Positions 25,146-33,656 are shown, numbered from the stretch's first letter. The stretch is 47,482 nucleotides of DNA from an uncultured Pelagibacteraceae bacterium (GCA_902576045.1 CACGTU010000007.1:1-47482), one strand, 5' to 3'. Notes: generated from the sequence alone by a model not told the origin. Numbers and translations are program-made.

Positions 25146-25651
25146 AGGTCTTTAGGTCTCATAAATTCCTTAATTAAACCATTTCCATCTATTTTATTCC
25201 ATTCATTAAAATCAAAATAAATTTTTGCAAAAGCAGATGTTGGAAATTTAAAGTTTAATAACTTAAAATGGTTGTTGTTATGATTTTTTGTCAGTGACTG
25301 GACTAGATTTCTAACAGCAGGCTCGTGATTAATTAAAAGCACAGATTTAAATTTTTTAGGTATTTTTTTTATTATATCTATAATTTTATCTTCACTTGTT
25401 AAGTATAATTTTTTTGAGGAAGTAATTTTTTTCGGTTTTTCAATTTTTTTTAATAAAATTTTTAATGTTTTCTTTGTTCTTTTTGATGATGAAAGTAATA
25501 TATAATCAAATTTATATTTTTTTTTAACAAAAAATTCACAAATCTTTTTTGCATTTTTCTTGCCACGCTTACTTAAAGTTCTTTCATGATCGTCAAGATT
25601 TGGATGGTCCCAGCTAGATTTTGCATGACGCATAACGTATAATTTGAGCAT
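25127..25651 (-). CDS. sixA: Phosphohistidine phosphatase SixA (histidine phosphatase family)
   Basis: The ATG at 25651 gives 174 aa beginning MLKLYVMRHAKSSW, with catalytic His in the RHAKS motif. LSKRGKKNAK and the second catalytic His in LLINHEPAVRNLV follow. SixA-type enzymes dephosphorylate phosphohistidine proteins. A longer frame to 25744 only adds unrelated hydrophobic sequence. Its start lies 13 bases from that of ppk on the other strand, and its end overlaps phoB, so both promoter and terminator must overlap neighbouring genes. Confidence 0.85.
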   Translation of the reverse strand: MLKLYVMRHAKSSWDHPNLDDHERTLSKRGKKNAKKICEFFVKKKYKFDYILLSSSKRTKKTLKILLKKIEKPKKITSSKKLYLTSEDKIIDIIKKIPKKFKSVLLINHEPAVRNLVQSLTKNHNNNHFKLLNFKFPTSAFAKIYFDFNEWNKIDGNGLIKEFMRPKDLQVSKE

Positions 25652-25664
25652 AAAGTTTAAATAT

Positions 25665-27815
25665 ATGACTGCATTAAAAAAACAAGATAAAGAAATACTT
25701 AAATCTAAATATATAAATAGAGAATTATCTTGGCTTAAATTCAATGACAGAGTTCTTCTAGAGGCTCAAAATATAGAAAATCCTCTTTACGAAAGAATTA
25801 AATTTTTATCTATAGCTGGATCAAATTTAGATGAATTTTTCATGGTACGTGTTGCAGGTTTATATAGTCAAATCAAGCAAGACGTAGACTCTCTTAGTTC
25901 TGATGGTCTTACTCCTGATGAACAAATGAATGAAGTTATTTTGGAAACTAACAATCTTCTTAATAAACAAAATAAAATATATAAAGATTTAATTCTTCAA
26001 TTAAAAAAAGTAAATATAAGTATAGTTAAACCTGAAAATTTAAGTAAATCGGATCAGAAAAAATTATTTAAAGTTTTTAACGAAGAAATTTACCCCTTAC
26101 TAACACCATCAGCAATAGACCCAGCTCATCCATTTCCATTTATTGTCAATCAAGGAAGAGCATTAGTTATGAGATTAAATAAGAAAAATAAAAAAAGAGT
26201 TTTAAATGCAATAATAGTAATTCCAAAAGCTTTATCAAGATTTATTGAAATAGATGGAAACAAAAGTTTTAAAAAATTTTTAATTATTGATGATGTTATA
26301 AGTTTTTTTGCTTCTGAAATTTTTCCCGATCATGATTTAGATAAAAAAATGTTATTTAGAGTTATAAGGGATAGTGACGTAGAAATACAAGAGGAAGCTG
26401 AAGATTTAGTAAGATCTTTTGAATTGGCATTAAAAAGAAGAAGAACAGGTGACATAGTACGTTTAGAAATTTTAAAAAATAGTAATAATGACTTAATTAA
26501 GTTTATAACAAATAAGTTAAACGTAAATTCTGAATATATCTATGAAACCGAAGGTATTGTTGGAATTCAAGATATCGATCAAGTTTGTAAAATTAAAAAT
26601 TCTAAATTAAGATTTAAAAATTTTAATCCCAGGGAGGTTGAGAGATTAAAGGAATTTAATAATAATTTTTTTGATACTATAAAAAAAAAAGATTTAATAG
26701 TTCATCATCCTTTTGAAACATTTGATGCTGTAATTGAGTTTTTAAATCAAGCTGCATATGATAAAAAAGTTATAGCAATTAAACAAACTCTATACAGAAC
26801 AACGTTAGACTCTCCAATTGTTAAAGCCTTAATAACAGCAGCCGAAAACGGAAAGACAGTGACTGCTTTAATAGAGATCAAAGCAAGATTTGATGAAGAA
26901 GCAAATATTCAACTTTCCAGAAGTTTAGAAAAGGCAGGAATTCAAATACTTTATGGTTTTGCAAAATATAAAACACATGCAAAATCATCTTTAATATTAA
27001 GAAAAGAGCAAGGAAAAATTCAAACCTATATACATCTGGGAACTGGCAATTATCACCCAGTTAATGCAAAAATTTATACTGACTTATCTTTATTTAGCTC
27101 TGACAAAAAAATAGCAACTGATGTGGAAAAATTTTTTAATTATGTAACTGGTTATTCAAAACCGCGAAACCTTAATAAAATATCCATATCACCAATAAAT
27201 CTTAGGGAAACTTTAAACAAATGTATTGCTAATGAGATAGCAAATGTCAAAAAAGGAAAAAACGGTGAAATATGGGCAAAAATGAATTCCTTAGTAGACC
27301 CAGTGATAATTGATAAATTTTATGAAGCTTCAAATGCTGGAGTGAAGATATTTTTATTTGTAAGAGGTGTTTGTTGTTTAAGACCTGGAGTTAAAGATAA
27401 ATCAGAAAATATAATAGTTAAAAGCATGATAGGAAGATTTTTAGAACACTCAAGAATTTATTGTTTTGCAAATGGAAAAATAATGCCTAGTAGAGATGCA
27501 AAAGTCTTTATTTCATCAGCGGACTTAATGCCAAGAAATTTAAATCGAAGAGTAGAACTTCTAGTTCCAATTGAAAACCAAACAGTCCATGAGCAAGTTC
27601 TTGATCAAATTATGCTAGCTAATTATTTAGATAAAAAACAAAGTTGGGAACTCGATGCGAGTGGAAATTATAAAAAAATTAAATATATTGAAAATGATTC
27701 TTTTTCAGCTCACGATTATTTCATGAATAATCCTAGTTTATCTGGAAGAGGTAAAGCTAAATTAAAAATGAAACCAAAAAAATTAAACTTAAAATTAATT
27801 AAAAGTGGAAATTAA
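25665..27815 (+). CDS. ppk: Polyphosphate kinase PPK1
   Basis: The 716-aa enzyme (ATG at 25665; a TTG seven codons upstream is a poorer choice) starts with the PPK N-domain INRELSWLKFNDRVL. It contains the catalytic region YRTTLDSPIV, then H438 in YKTHAKSSL (autophosphorylated His), HLGTGNYHP and the C-terminal domain with FLEHSRIYCF and SSADLMPRNLNRRVE (core SSADLMPRN). It makes polyphosphate reversibly from ATP. It is followed by ppx with an 11-base overlap, so synthesis and breakdown are co-encoded, right beside the phosphate uptake genes. Confidence 0.96.
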   Translation: MTALKKQDKEILKSKYINRELSWLKFNDRVLLEAQNIENPLYERIKFLSIAGSNLDEFFMVRVAGLYSQIKQDVDSLSSDGLTPDEQMNEVILETNNLLNKQNKIYKDLILQLKKVNISIVKPENLSKSDQKKLFKVFNEEIYPLLTPSAIDPAHPFPFIVNQGRALVMRLNKKNKKRVLNAIIVIPKALSRFIEIDGNKSFKKFLIIDDVISFFASEIFPDHDLDKKMLFRVIRDSDVEIQEEAEDLVRSFELALKRRRTGDIVRLEILKNSNNDLIKFITNKLNVNSEYIYETEGIVGIQDIDQVCKIKNSKLRFKNFNPREVERLKEFNNNFFDTIKKKDLIVHHPFETFDAVIEFLNQAAYDKKVIAIKQTLYRTTLDSPIVKALITAAENGKTVTALIEIKARFDEEANIQLSRSLEKAGIQILYGFAKYKTHAKSSLILRKEQGKIQTYIHLGTGNYHPVNAKIYTDLSLFSSDKKIATDVEKFFNYVTGYSKPRNLNKISISPINLRETLNKCIANEIANVKKGKNGEIWAKMNSLVDPVIIDKFYEASNAGVKIFLFVRGVCCLRPGVKDKSENIIVKSMIGRFLEHSRIYCFANGKIMPSRDAKVFISSADLMPRNLNRRVELLVPIENQTVHEQVLDQIMLANYLDKKQSWELDASGNYKKIKYIENDSFSAHDYFMNNPSLSGRGKAKLKMKPKKLNLKLIKSGN

Positions 27816-29316
27816 AGTTTATAAAAATAAACAAAATTTAAAATTAAAAACTGCTAAATTAGCAGTTATAGATATAGGATCTAATTCAATTAGGATGCTG
27901 ATTTATGAAGATTTTAGCTCTTCTCGTGTACCATTTTTTAATGAAAAAGCTGTTTGTGAACTTGGTAAAAATTTAGATAAATCAAGAAGGCTTAATAAGT
28001 CAGGCGTTGATTATGCTCAAAAAGTTTTAAAAAGATTTTCGGAGATTTTAAATATTTCTAAAATTGATAATTTAAAAATAATAGCAACTGCTGTATTACG
28101 TGAGGCAACAGATGCAAAACCATTTGTAGAGTATGTAGAGAGCCTTTTTAAAAAAAAAATCGAAATTTTAAGTGGTGAGGAAGAAGCAATTTGTTCAGCA
28201 GAAGGAGTTAAAATTGGATTTGATAATGTTGATGGGTTAGTTGCAGATCTCGGTGGAGGTAGTTTAGAATTATCGAGAGTTGAAAACGGTATGATCACCA
28301 ATAAAACATCTCTACCCTTAGGTGTTTTAAGATTAATTAATAATCCAATTGTAAAAAAGAGAAACCTTTACAAATATGTAAAAAAACTTTTGAGAGAGGA
28401 GAAATGGTTATCTAAAAAAAAATTTGAAAATCTTTATTTAGTTGGCGGAACATGGCGAGCTTTATTTAAACTTCATCTTTTTCAAAACAAACACCCTGTC
28501 CACATAATCCATCAATATTCAGTAAATTATGAAGATTTATCATTATTTGTGGAAAAAATTTCTTCATTCAATAAAGCAAAATTAAAAACAGTTGAATATA
28601 TATCTAAATCTAGAACTCCCTATCTACCTTATAGCTCCATTATTTTAAATGAGATCATGACAGTAACAAATCCAAAAAACATAATATGCTCTATAAGTGG
28701 TATCAGAGAGGGGTCTCTCGCAAAAGATTACTTTAAAGATATTGATAACTCTCAAGTTTTTGAAAAATCATTAGAATACATTTCAAAAAAAAGAGGTGAT
28801 TTGGGACTAACTTACAAAAAATATCACGAATTTATCAAACCTGTTTTTGATGGTAATGAACATTTTGATGAAAAATTGCTTAACTTGGCTTGTGTTTTAA
28901 GTCATATGGATTGGGGACTTGGTGCTTTTCAAAAGGCAGAATTAGTTTTTCAAGAAACATTAAATACTCCTTTATTGAGACTTTCACATAAAGAAAGAAT
29001 TCAAATAGCTCTTTCATGTTATTGGAGGTACTGTAGCATTAAATACAACCCTAAAATAGAATATTTGACTTTTTTAAATAATAATGAAATTTTTTCTAGT
29101 AAACAAGTTGGTGCAGCTTTAAGATTTGCTCACTCCCTAACATCTATTTCAACTATTTTTTTAGAGGAATTTAAATTATATAAAAGAGGTAACTCTGTAT
29201 TTTTAAAAATTCCATCACAACATCAAGAAATAATTTCCAAACAAGTTACAAAAAGATTTAAAGCTCTTGCGCGAGAATTATTTTTAGAGCCGAGAGTAAT
29301 TTACTCAAATAATTAA
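27805..29316 (+). CDS. ppx: Exopolyphosphatase Ppx/GppA
   Basis: The 503-aa member of the Ppx/GppA (actin-like ATPase) family starts at GTG inside ppk. AVIDIGSNSIRMLIYE near residue 20, SGEEEAICSAEG, VADLGGGSLELSRV (phosphate-binding loop) and LVGGTWRALFK are all present; the C-terminal 200 residues form the HD-like helical domain. It hydrolyses terminal phosphate from polyphosphate and possibly pppGpp. The transcript ends at the hairpin at 29461. Confidence 0.93.
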   Translation: MEIKVYKNKQNLKLKTAKLAVIDIGSNSIRMLIYEDFSSSRVPFFNEKAVCELGKNLDKSRRLNKSGVDYAQKVLKRFSEILNISKIDNLKIIATAVLREATDAKPFVEYVESLFKKKIEILSGEEEAICSAEGVKIGFDNVDGLVADLGGGSLELSRVENGMITNKTSLPLGVLRLINNPIVKKRNLYKYVKKLLREEKWLSKKKFENLYLVGGTWRALFKLHLFQNKHPVHIIHQYSVNYEDLSLFVEKISSFNKAKLKTVEYISKSRTPYLPYSSIILNEIMTVTNPKNIICSISGIREGSLAKDYFKDIDNSQVFEKSLEYISKKRGDLGLTYKKYHEFIKPVFDGNEHFDEKLLNLACVLSHMDWGLGAFQKAELVFQETLNTPLLRLSHKERIQIALSCYWRYCSIKYNPKIEYLTFLNNNEIFSSKQVGAALRFAHSLTSISTIFLEEFKLYKRGNSVFLKIPSQHQEIISKQVTKRFKALARELFLEPRVIYSNN

Positions 29317-29460
29317 AATTTAATTTAATCTATTACAACTTATAAGTTAGTGGCGTTACTCCCGTAATAAATTTTTAATTTTATTGAAATATATCATTAA
29401 TCCAAATGTCATATTTTTATGTGAGGTTTAGAATTGGTTAATTAACAATAGACCCCTGAA

Positions 29461-29495
29461 ATACGCTCGATAATTTATCGAGAGTATTTTTTTTT
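29461..29495 (+). terminator. Strong hairpin terminator after ppx, shared with the convergent Nudix gene
   Basis: The arms CTCGATAA and TTATCGAG, extended by ATAC and GTAT after one mismatch, form a stem of about 12 pairs, followed by T9 on the plus strand. The Nudix stop codon lies inside it. The 144 bases between ppx and the hairpin hold no gene; I see only a GTTAATTAAC palindrome at 29437-29446 and a GC-richer patch around 29350-29370 of unknown meaning. Confidence 0.85.
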
Positions 29496-29963
29496 ATAAA
29501 ATAAAAACATACCGATATGAGAAGCATTATTAAATTTGCCATTCTTAACTAATTTAATTATTTGTTGATCTGAAACTAAGTGTATTTTTATTCCTTTTTC
29601 AGGCTTTGAAATTTTAATAAGATTATTACAAAAAAAACCAGTAATTTTAGTGGTGAGTCGACCTGGCTCAGAATAAAACGAGGTAATTTTTCTCAATTTA
29701 TTTCTTGATTTATATCCCGTTTCTTCAATTAATTCTTTTTTAGCAGATATTAAGGCTGTTTCATGTTTTTCAATGATACCAGATGGAAACTCAAAATTAA
29801 TTTGATTTATAGGAATTCTTTTTTGTGAAACCAAAATATACTTGTTTTTAATTTTAGGTATTACAATTGAAAGATTTGGAGTTTTAAAAAAATGATAAAA
29901 TTCATTTTTTTTAAATTTTTTATTAATTAATTTAATATTGTTTGTTAGTCTTAAATTTTTCAA
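29475..29963 (-). CDS. Nudix hydrolase
   Basis: I place the start at TTG (29963), overlapping the aquaporin stop by four bases; the frame is open further upstream but there it runs in a shadow frame of the aquaporin gene. The 162-aa product has a Nudix box GIIEKHETALISAKKELIEETGY (core KELIEETGY), with Lys in place of the usual Arg before Glu. EFPSGIIE precedes it, as in ADP-ribose pyrophosphatases. The substrate is unknown. It is the last gene of the arsenic operon, perhaps only by co-transcription. Confidence 0.78.
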   Translation of the reverse strand: MKNLRLTNNIKLINKKFKKNEFYHFFKTPNLSIVIPKIKNKYILVSQKRIPINQINFEFPSGIIEKHETALISAKKELIEETGYKSRNKLRKITSFYSEPGRLTTKITGFFCNNLIKISKPEKGIKIHLVSDQQIIKLVKNGKFNNASHIGMFLFYKKKYSR

Positions 29964-30619
29964 TTTTTTTCTAAGAATAATTTTTTTGCAATATAAACAG
30001 CAATTACCATACCAATTAGTTCTGCAACTATATAAAAAGGAGTGTTTAAATAACTTATACCAGTAAAGGACTCTGTGAATGTTCTTGCTATTGCAACAGC
30101 AGGATTTGCAAAAGAAGTTGAAGAGGTAAACCAATAACCAGCTGTAATATATAACCCAACAGATGCAGCTACAGTAATTTTACCTGACTTCATGGATCCA
30201 AAAATAATGATTATTAGTCCTAATGTTGCAACAATTTCTGATACAAAAATATAGATACCATCTCTTGATTTTGTCGATAATTCAAAAATCTGATGTTCAA
30301 AAAAGAAATTAGCTAATGCTACACCTAGTAAACATCCAAGTATCTGAGCGGAAATATAAAAGGGTAGAAGTTTTTTTTTTAACTTTCCTGTAATTGTCAT
30401 AGCAATACTTACAAATGGATTGAAATGAGCCCCGGATACATCAGCAAATACTGTTATTAGCACAAACAAACCAGCTCCAGTTGCTATAGTATTTGCAATT
30501 AGCATTACCGCTGTATCATTGGTCATATTTTCTGCCATTAAACCTGATCCAACTATGATCATTACGAGAAAGCAACTTCCAATAAATTCTGAAAGAAAAT
30601 ATTTATTTTTATTTTTCAT
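29960..30619 (-). CDS. aqpS: MIP-family aquaglyceroporin, likely AqpS-type arsenite channel
   Basis: The 219-aa protein has six hydrophobic segments and two half-helix loops. The second loop has the canonical ANPAVAIARTFT; the first is HFNPFVSIAMT, with Phe in place of the Ala of NPA. FLGSC-like EFIGSCFLVMIIVGSG near the N-terminus is typical of the family. It overlaps the arsC 3' end by 11 bases. In Sinorhizobium meliloti AqpS lets arsenite made by ArsC leave the cell down its gradient, and the same pair is present here without an ArsB pump. Function inferred from this pairing. Confidence 0.85.
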   Translation of the reverse strand: MKNKNKYFLSEFIGSCFLVMIIVGSGLMAENMTNDTAVMLIANTIATGAGLFVLITVFADVSGAHFNPFVSIAMTITGKLKKKLLPFYISAQILGCLLGVALANFFFEHQIFELSTKSRDGIYIFVSEIVATLGLIIIIFGSMKSGKITVAASVGLYITAGYWFTSSTSFANPAVAIARTFTESFTGISYLNTPFYIVAELIGMVIAVYIAKKLFLEKN

Positions 30620-31040
30620 CTAGCCAATCTTTAATTTTATTACTTATAACATTGAAAGTGTTTCTAATGATTATTTGCTTTTCTTCATCATTTGCATTTT
30701 GAAGTTTTTTTACTGGATCTTCAATATCCCAGTGTATAATTTGATTTTTATCAGGCCAAATAGGACATACCTCATTATTTGCGTTGTTGCATACTGTTAT
30801 TACATGATCCATTTTTAATTCTTTATTGATAAATTCTTCAAAGTTTTTAGAACTATAATTAGTTAGATCATAACTTTTATTTTTCTCTAAAAAACTTTTA
30901 ACATCTTCATTGATTTTTCCAGATGGATTACTACCAGCACTGAAAGCATTAAATTTATTTGAGTATTCGTTATTAATAATACTCTCAGCAATAATGCTTC
31001 TCGCTGAATTTCCTGTGCATACAAATAAAATATTTTTCAT
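30609..31040 (-). CDS. arsC: Arsenate reductase ArsC, low-molecular-weight phosphatase fold
   Basis: The 143-aa protein has nucleophile C8 in CTGNSARS, the redox cysteines in VCNNANNEVCPIWP and the HWDIEDP general-acid loop. It reduces arsenate to arsenite, which the adjacent channel would release. The start codon overlaps the stop of the upstream small membrane gene. It is a clear paralogue of 16473-16922 and the more standard of the two because it is in an arsenic operon. Confidence 0.92.
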   Translation of the reverse strand: MKNILFVCTGNSARSIIAESIINNEYSNKFNAFSAGSNPSGKINEDVKSFLEKNKSYDLTNYSSKNFEEFINKELKMDHVITVCNNANNEVCPIWPDKNQIIHWDIEDPVKKLQNANDEEKQIIIRNTFNVISNKIKDWLDEK

Positions 31041-31261
31041 TAAAAAATAATTTTATAAATACCGATTACAAATAATGGAATTTGCAATCCAAAGTTGGTT
31101 AAAATAGCCTTATCTTTTGATAAAAATCCTGCGACAGTCCAACCGACAACTCCTAAACCATGAAAATATATATTTATCGGATATATATTTAAATTTGTTA
31201 ATAATATTCCAATTAGGACTAAAAATGTACTTATCCACTTAAGATATTTTTTTAAAAACAT
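31040..31261 (-). CDS. Small membrane protein leading the arsenic operon
   Basis: The 73-aa protein has two or three hydrophobic segments (about 8-26, 33-48 and 55-71) and a GVVGWTVAGFLSKD loop. A good Shine-Dalgarno AGGAG lies 5 bases before the ATG at 31261. It overlaps arsC by one base. The family is not recognised; small proteins of this shape occur widely in marine Alphaproteobacteria. It is the first gene after the Pho-like box, so it is likely co-induced with arsC and aqpS. An accessory role for the channel is possible but unproven. Confidence 0.75.
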   Translation of the reverse strand: MFLKKYLKWISTFLVLIGILLTNLNIYPINIYFHGLGVVGWTVAGFLSKDKAILTNFGLQIPLFVIGIYKIIF

Positions 31262-31282
31262 ATAACTCCTTTCGTATTACTT

Positions 31283-31311
31283 ATGACACTTATGTTAAAG
31301 ATTTGTTAAAT
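31283..31311 (-). promoter_or_regulatory. Candidate Pho box (three half-sites) before the arsenic operon
   Basis: On the minus strand ATTTAAC, CTTTAAC and GTGTCAT repeat at exact 11-bp steps and end 21 bases before the start codon at 31261. GTGTCAT matches CTGTCAT at 6 of 7 positions, and CTTTAAC plus GTGTCAT together match 10 of 14, equal to the pstS box. The architecture mirrors pstS. It suggests that PhoB induces arsenate detoxification during phosphate starvation. Confidence 0.6.
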
Positions 31312-31320
31312 ATGTTAACT

Positions 31321-31659
31321 TTATAAGAAATTAACTATGTATCTATGGATAATATATCCACCGATTAGAAACATTAAACCTGCAATATAAATTATGAAAA
31401 AATTCATATTAAAAGATTTTGCAAAAAAGAAGGGCACAAAGAATAAATAACTTGCTGGTACTGCAATAAATATACTTTTCGTAAACATTACTGTTTTTTC
31501 TGTATCATTGTGCTCATAATACGAAAACAGTATCGCTATTAGTGATACCAAAGGTAATGCTATAATAAATCCAGCCAGCTTAGGATTTTGACCAGCCAAC
31601 CAACTCGAAAAAGCAACAATTAAACCTGCTGCTATAACTTTAAAAAGAAAGAATAACAT
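31321..31659 (-). CDS. DUF3147-like small integral membrane protein
   Basis: The 112-aa, four-helix membrane protein has KLAGFIIALPLVSLIAILF (key part GFIIALPLVS) and a conserved-looking YYEHND loop, resembling DUF3147 family proteins of unknown function. It lies between the arsenic operon's promoter and zur on the same strand, 29 bases after zur. It may be co-transcribed with znuCB-zur or stand alone. Confidence 0.7.
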   Translation of the reverse strand: MLFFLFKVIAAGLIVAFSSWLAGQNPKLAGFIIALPLVSLIAILFSYYEHNDTEKTVMFTKSIFIAVPASYLFFVPFFFAKSFNMNFFIIYIAGLMFLIGGYIIHRYIVNFL

Positions 31660-31688
31660 TTGTGAAAATATTTTTTGTAATATGTAAA

Positions 31689-32105
31689 TTATTTAACTGA
31701 ACATTTCTTGCAAAGTCCAAAAAATTCAAGGTTATATTTTTTAAATTTCATGCCAGCTTTATTTTGAAAACTTTCTAAATATTTGGATAATTTATTATCG
31801 CTTATTTCACTTACCTCTTCACAACTTTCACATATGGAGAAGGCAGTTGCTTTTGATATTTGGCAATTAGAGTTTTTACATGCAACGAAAGAATTTCTAC
31901 TCTCAATTTTGTGAATTTTTCCAATTTCAACTAATTTATCTAAGGCTCTATAAACCTGTAAAGGTGCCTTAATTCCCTTTTTTTGTACATTGAATAATAT
32001 TGAATATGCTTTAATTGGCTCTTTTGCTTTTTCAATTATATCAAAAATGATTTGCTGATTTTTTGATAGTATTTGCTGTTTATCCATATTTTGCATTTTA
32101 TTCAT
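31689..32105 (-). CDS. zur: Zinc uptake regulator Zur (Fur family)
   Basis: The 138-aa Fur-family repressor has an N-terminal winged helix (about 15-80, with APLQVYRALDKLVEIGKIH), and the C-terminal domain contains the metal-binding SFVACKNSNC and the structural-zinc cysteine pairs CESC and CKKC. Its genomic position at the end of znuCB and the palindromic boxes before znuA/znuC identify it as Zur rather than Fur. The first of three nearby N-terminal Met codons is used here; Met7 is an alternative. Confidence 0.93.
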   Translation of the reverse strand: MNKMQNMDKQQILSKNQQIIFDIIEKAKEPIKAYSILFNVQKKGIKAPLQVYRALDKLVEIGKIHKIESRNSFVACKNSNCQISKATAFSICESCEEVSEISDNKLSKYLESFQNKAGMKFKKYNLEFFGLCKKCSVK

Positions 32106-32111
32106 AGTTGA

Positions 32112-32915
32112 TCAGTTTTTCAATTGAACAGATTGTTTAATTTTAAATAATGACAGTATAAATAAAAATAAAGCTGCAGCTATTATTGATGGACCTGAAG
32201 AAGTATTAAATTCTAAAGATGTAAATAATCCAATTATTACTGACAATACTCCGCCAATAATTGAAAATATAACCATTTTAATTGGACTGTCCGAAATATT
32301 TCTGGCCATAGCAGCTGGGATAATTAACATTCCTGTAATTAATAATAACCCAACCATTTTTATTGAGATAGCAATAATTGCAGCCATTAAAATTGTAAAT
32401 ATTGCTTTTGCTCTATCAGGATTAAGTCCTTCAGCTTCTGCAAGTTCATAATTTACTGTAGATGCAAATAACGGTCTCCAAATTAACTTTAAGATTAGTA
32501 AAATAAGAGCTCCGCCAAACCATATTATAATTATATCATTTAATGTTACTGCTAATATATCACCAAAAAGTAATCCCATTATATCAAATCTAATAAATGT
32601 TAAAAATCCAACCACAACTAATCCAACTGCTAATGATGAGTGCGCTAACAATCCTAACAAAGCATCTCCAGGTAAATTAGTTTTTTTTTGAAGTTGAATT
32701 AAAATTATAGCAATTATAGATGAGATGATAAATACCGATAAAGCGATATTAAATTGAAAAGAGTAAGCCATTGTAACACCTAGCAGCGCAGAGTGTGCAA
32801 GAGTATCTCCGAAATAAGATAATCTTCTCCAAACTACAAAACAACCAAGAGGCCCAGTAACGATAGCAACACCTAATCCTGCAACTAAAGCTCTTATAAA
32901 AAAATCATCAAACAT
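32112..32915 (-). CDS. znuB: Zinc ABC transporter permease ZnuB
   Basis: The 267-aa ABC-3 family permease has about eight helices: GPLGCFVVWRRLSYFGDTLAHSALLG near the N-terminus (core SYFGDTLAHSALLG, the family signature) and AEGLNPDRAKAIF with KMVGLLLITGMLIIPAA (core LLLITGMLIIPAA) later. It moves Zn2+ across the inner membrane with ZnuC and ZnuA. It abuts znuC directly and is followed after 6 bases by zur. Confidence 0.95.
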   Translation of the reverse strand: MFDDFFIRALVAGLGVAIVTGPLGCFVVWRRLSYFGDTLAHSALLGVTMAYSFQFNIALSVFIISSIIAIILIQLQKKTNLPGDALLGLLAHSSLAVGLVVVGFLTFIRFDIMGLLFGDILAVTLNDIIIIWFGGALILLILKLIWRPLFASTVNYELAEAEGLNPDRAKAIFTILMAAIIAISIKMVGLLLITGMLIIPAAMARNISDSPIKMVIFSIIGGVLSVIIGLFTSLEFNTSSGPSIIAAALFLFILSLFKIKQSVQLKN

Positions 32916-33656
32916 TTAATTTTTTTTTATTTCTCCATCGTTGGAGTGAGTATGATCATGTTTATGTTCATAAATAGCTAATGTTTTAGAGGCTTGTTCA
33001 CCAAACAGCGCTTTATATTCATTGTTTCTTGCAACATCAATTGGAGAACCTGAGCAACACACATGACCATTGAGACAAACTACATGATCAGTAGCACTCA
33101 TAACTGTGTGAAGATCATGGGATATAAGTAAGATACCACAATTTAATTCATCAGATATTTTTTTAATTAATTCGTAAAGGGCAATTTCACCTGTAAAATC
33201 TACTCCTTGAACAGGCTCATCTAAAACTAGCAATTCGGGTTTTTTTGAGATTGCTCTTGCGAGTAAAACTCTTTGAAATTCTCCTCCTGATAGACTTCCT
33301 AAATTTTTATTTTTGAGATGGATAACACCAGTTAATGATAATGCTTCATCTATATCTTCATTTTTAATATTTTCAGTTAACACCATAAAATCACTTACTC
33401 TTAGAGGTAGGGTCCAATCAATTGAGATTTTTTGTGGTACATAGCCAACTTTATTAGTATATTTTTCAACTTCACCTTCAATTTTTTTGAAAATTCCCAA
33501 TGCTATTTTAGCGGTTGTACTCTTTCCAGATCCATTAGGACCTATAAGTGTAACAATTTTACCTTTTTCAACTTGAAAGGACACACTTTGTACAAGCCAC
33601 TTATTCTTTATTCGAAAACCTGCATTTTTTAATTTAACTAAAATATTATCGTTCAT
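32916..33656 (-). CDS. znuC: Zinc ABC transporter ATPase ZnuC
   Basis: The 246-aa ATPase has Walker A GPNGSGKST near residue 39, VGYVPQKISIDWTLP as the Q-loop region (typical of ZnuC/MntB), signature LSGGEFQRVLLAR and Walker B LLVLDEPVQGVDF. The C-terminus is His-rich (EHKHDHTHSN), as in ZnuC. It is divergently transcribed from znuA over a 75-base region with Zur boxes. Confidence 0.95.
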   Translation of the reverse strand: MNDNILVKLKNAGFRIKNKWLVQSVSFQVEKGKIVTLIGPNGSGKSTTAKIALGIFKKIEGEVEKYTNKVGYVPQKISIDWTLPLRVSDFMVLTENIKNEDIDEALSLTGVIHLKNKNLGSLSGGEFQRVLLARAISKKPELLVLDEPVQGVDFTGEIALYELIKKISDELNCGILLISHDLHTVMSATDHVVCLNGHVCCSGSPIDVARNNEYKALFGEQASKTLAIYEHKHDHTHSNDGEIKKN

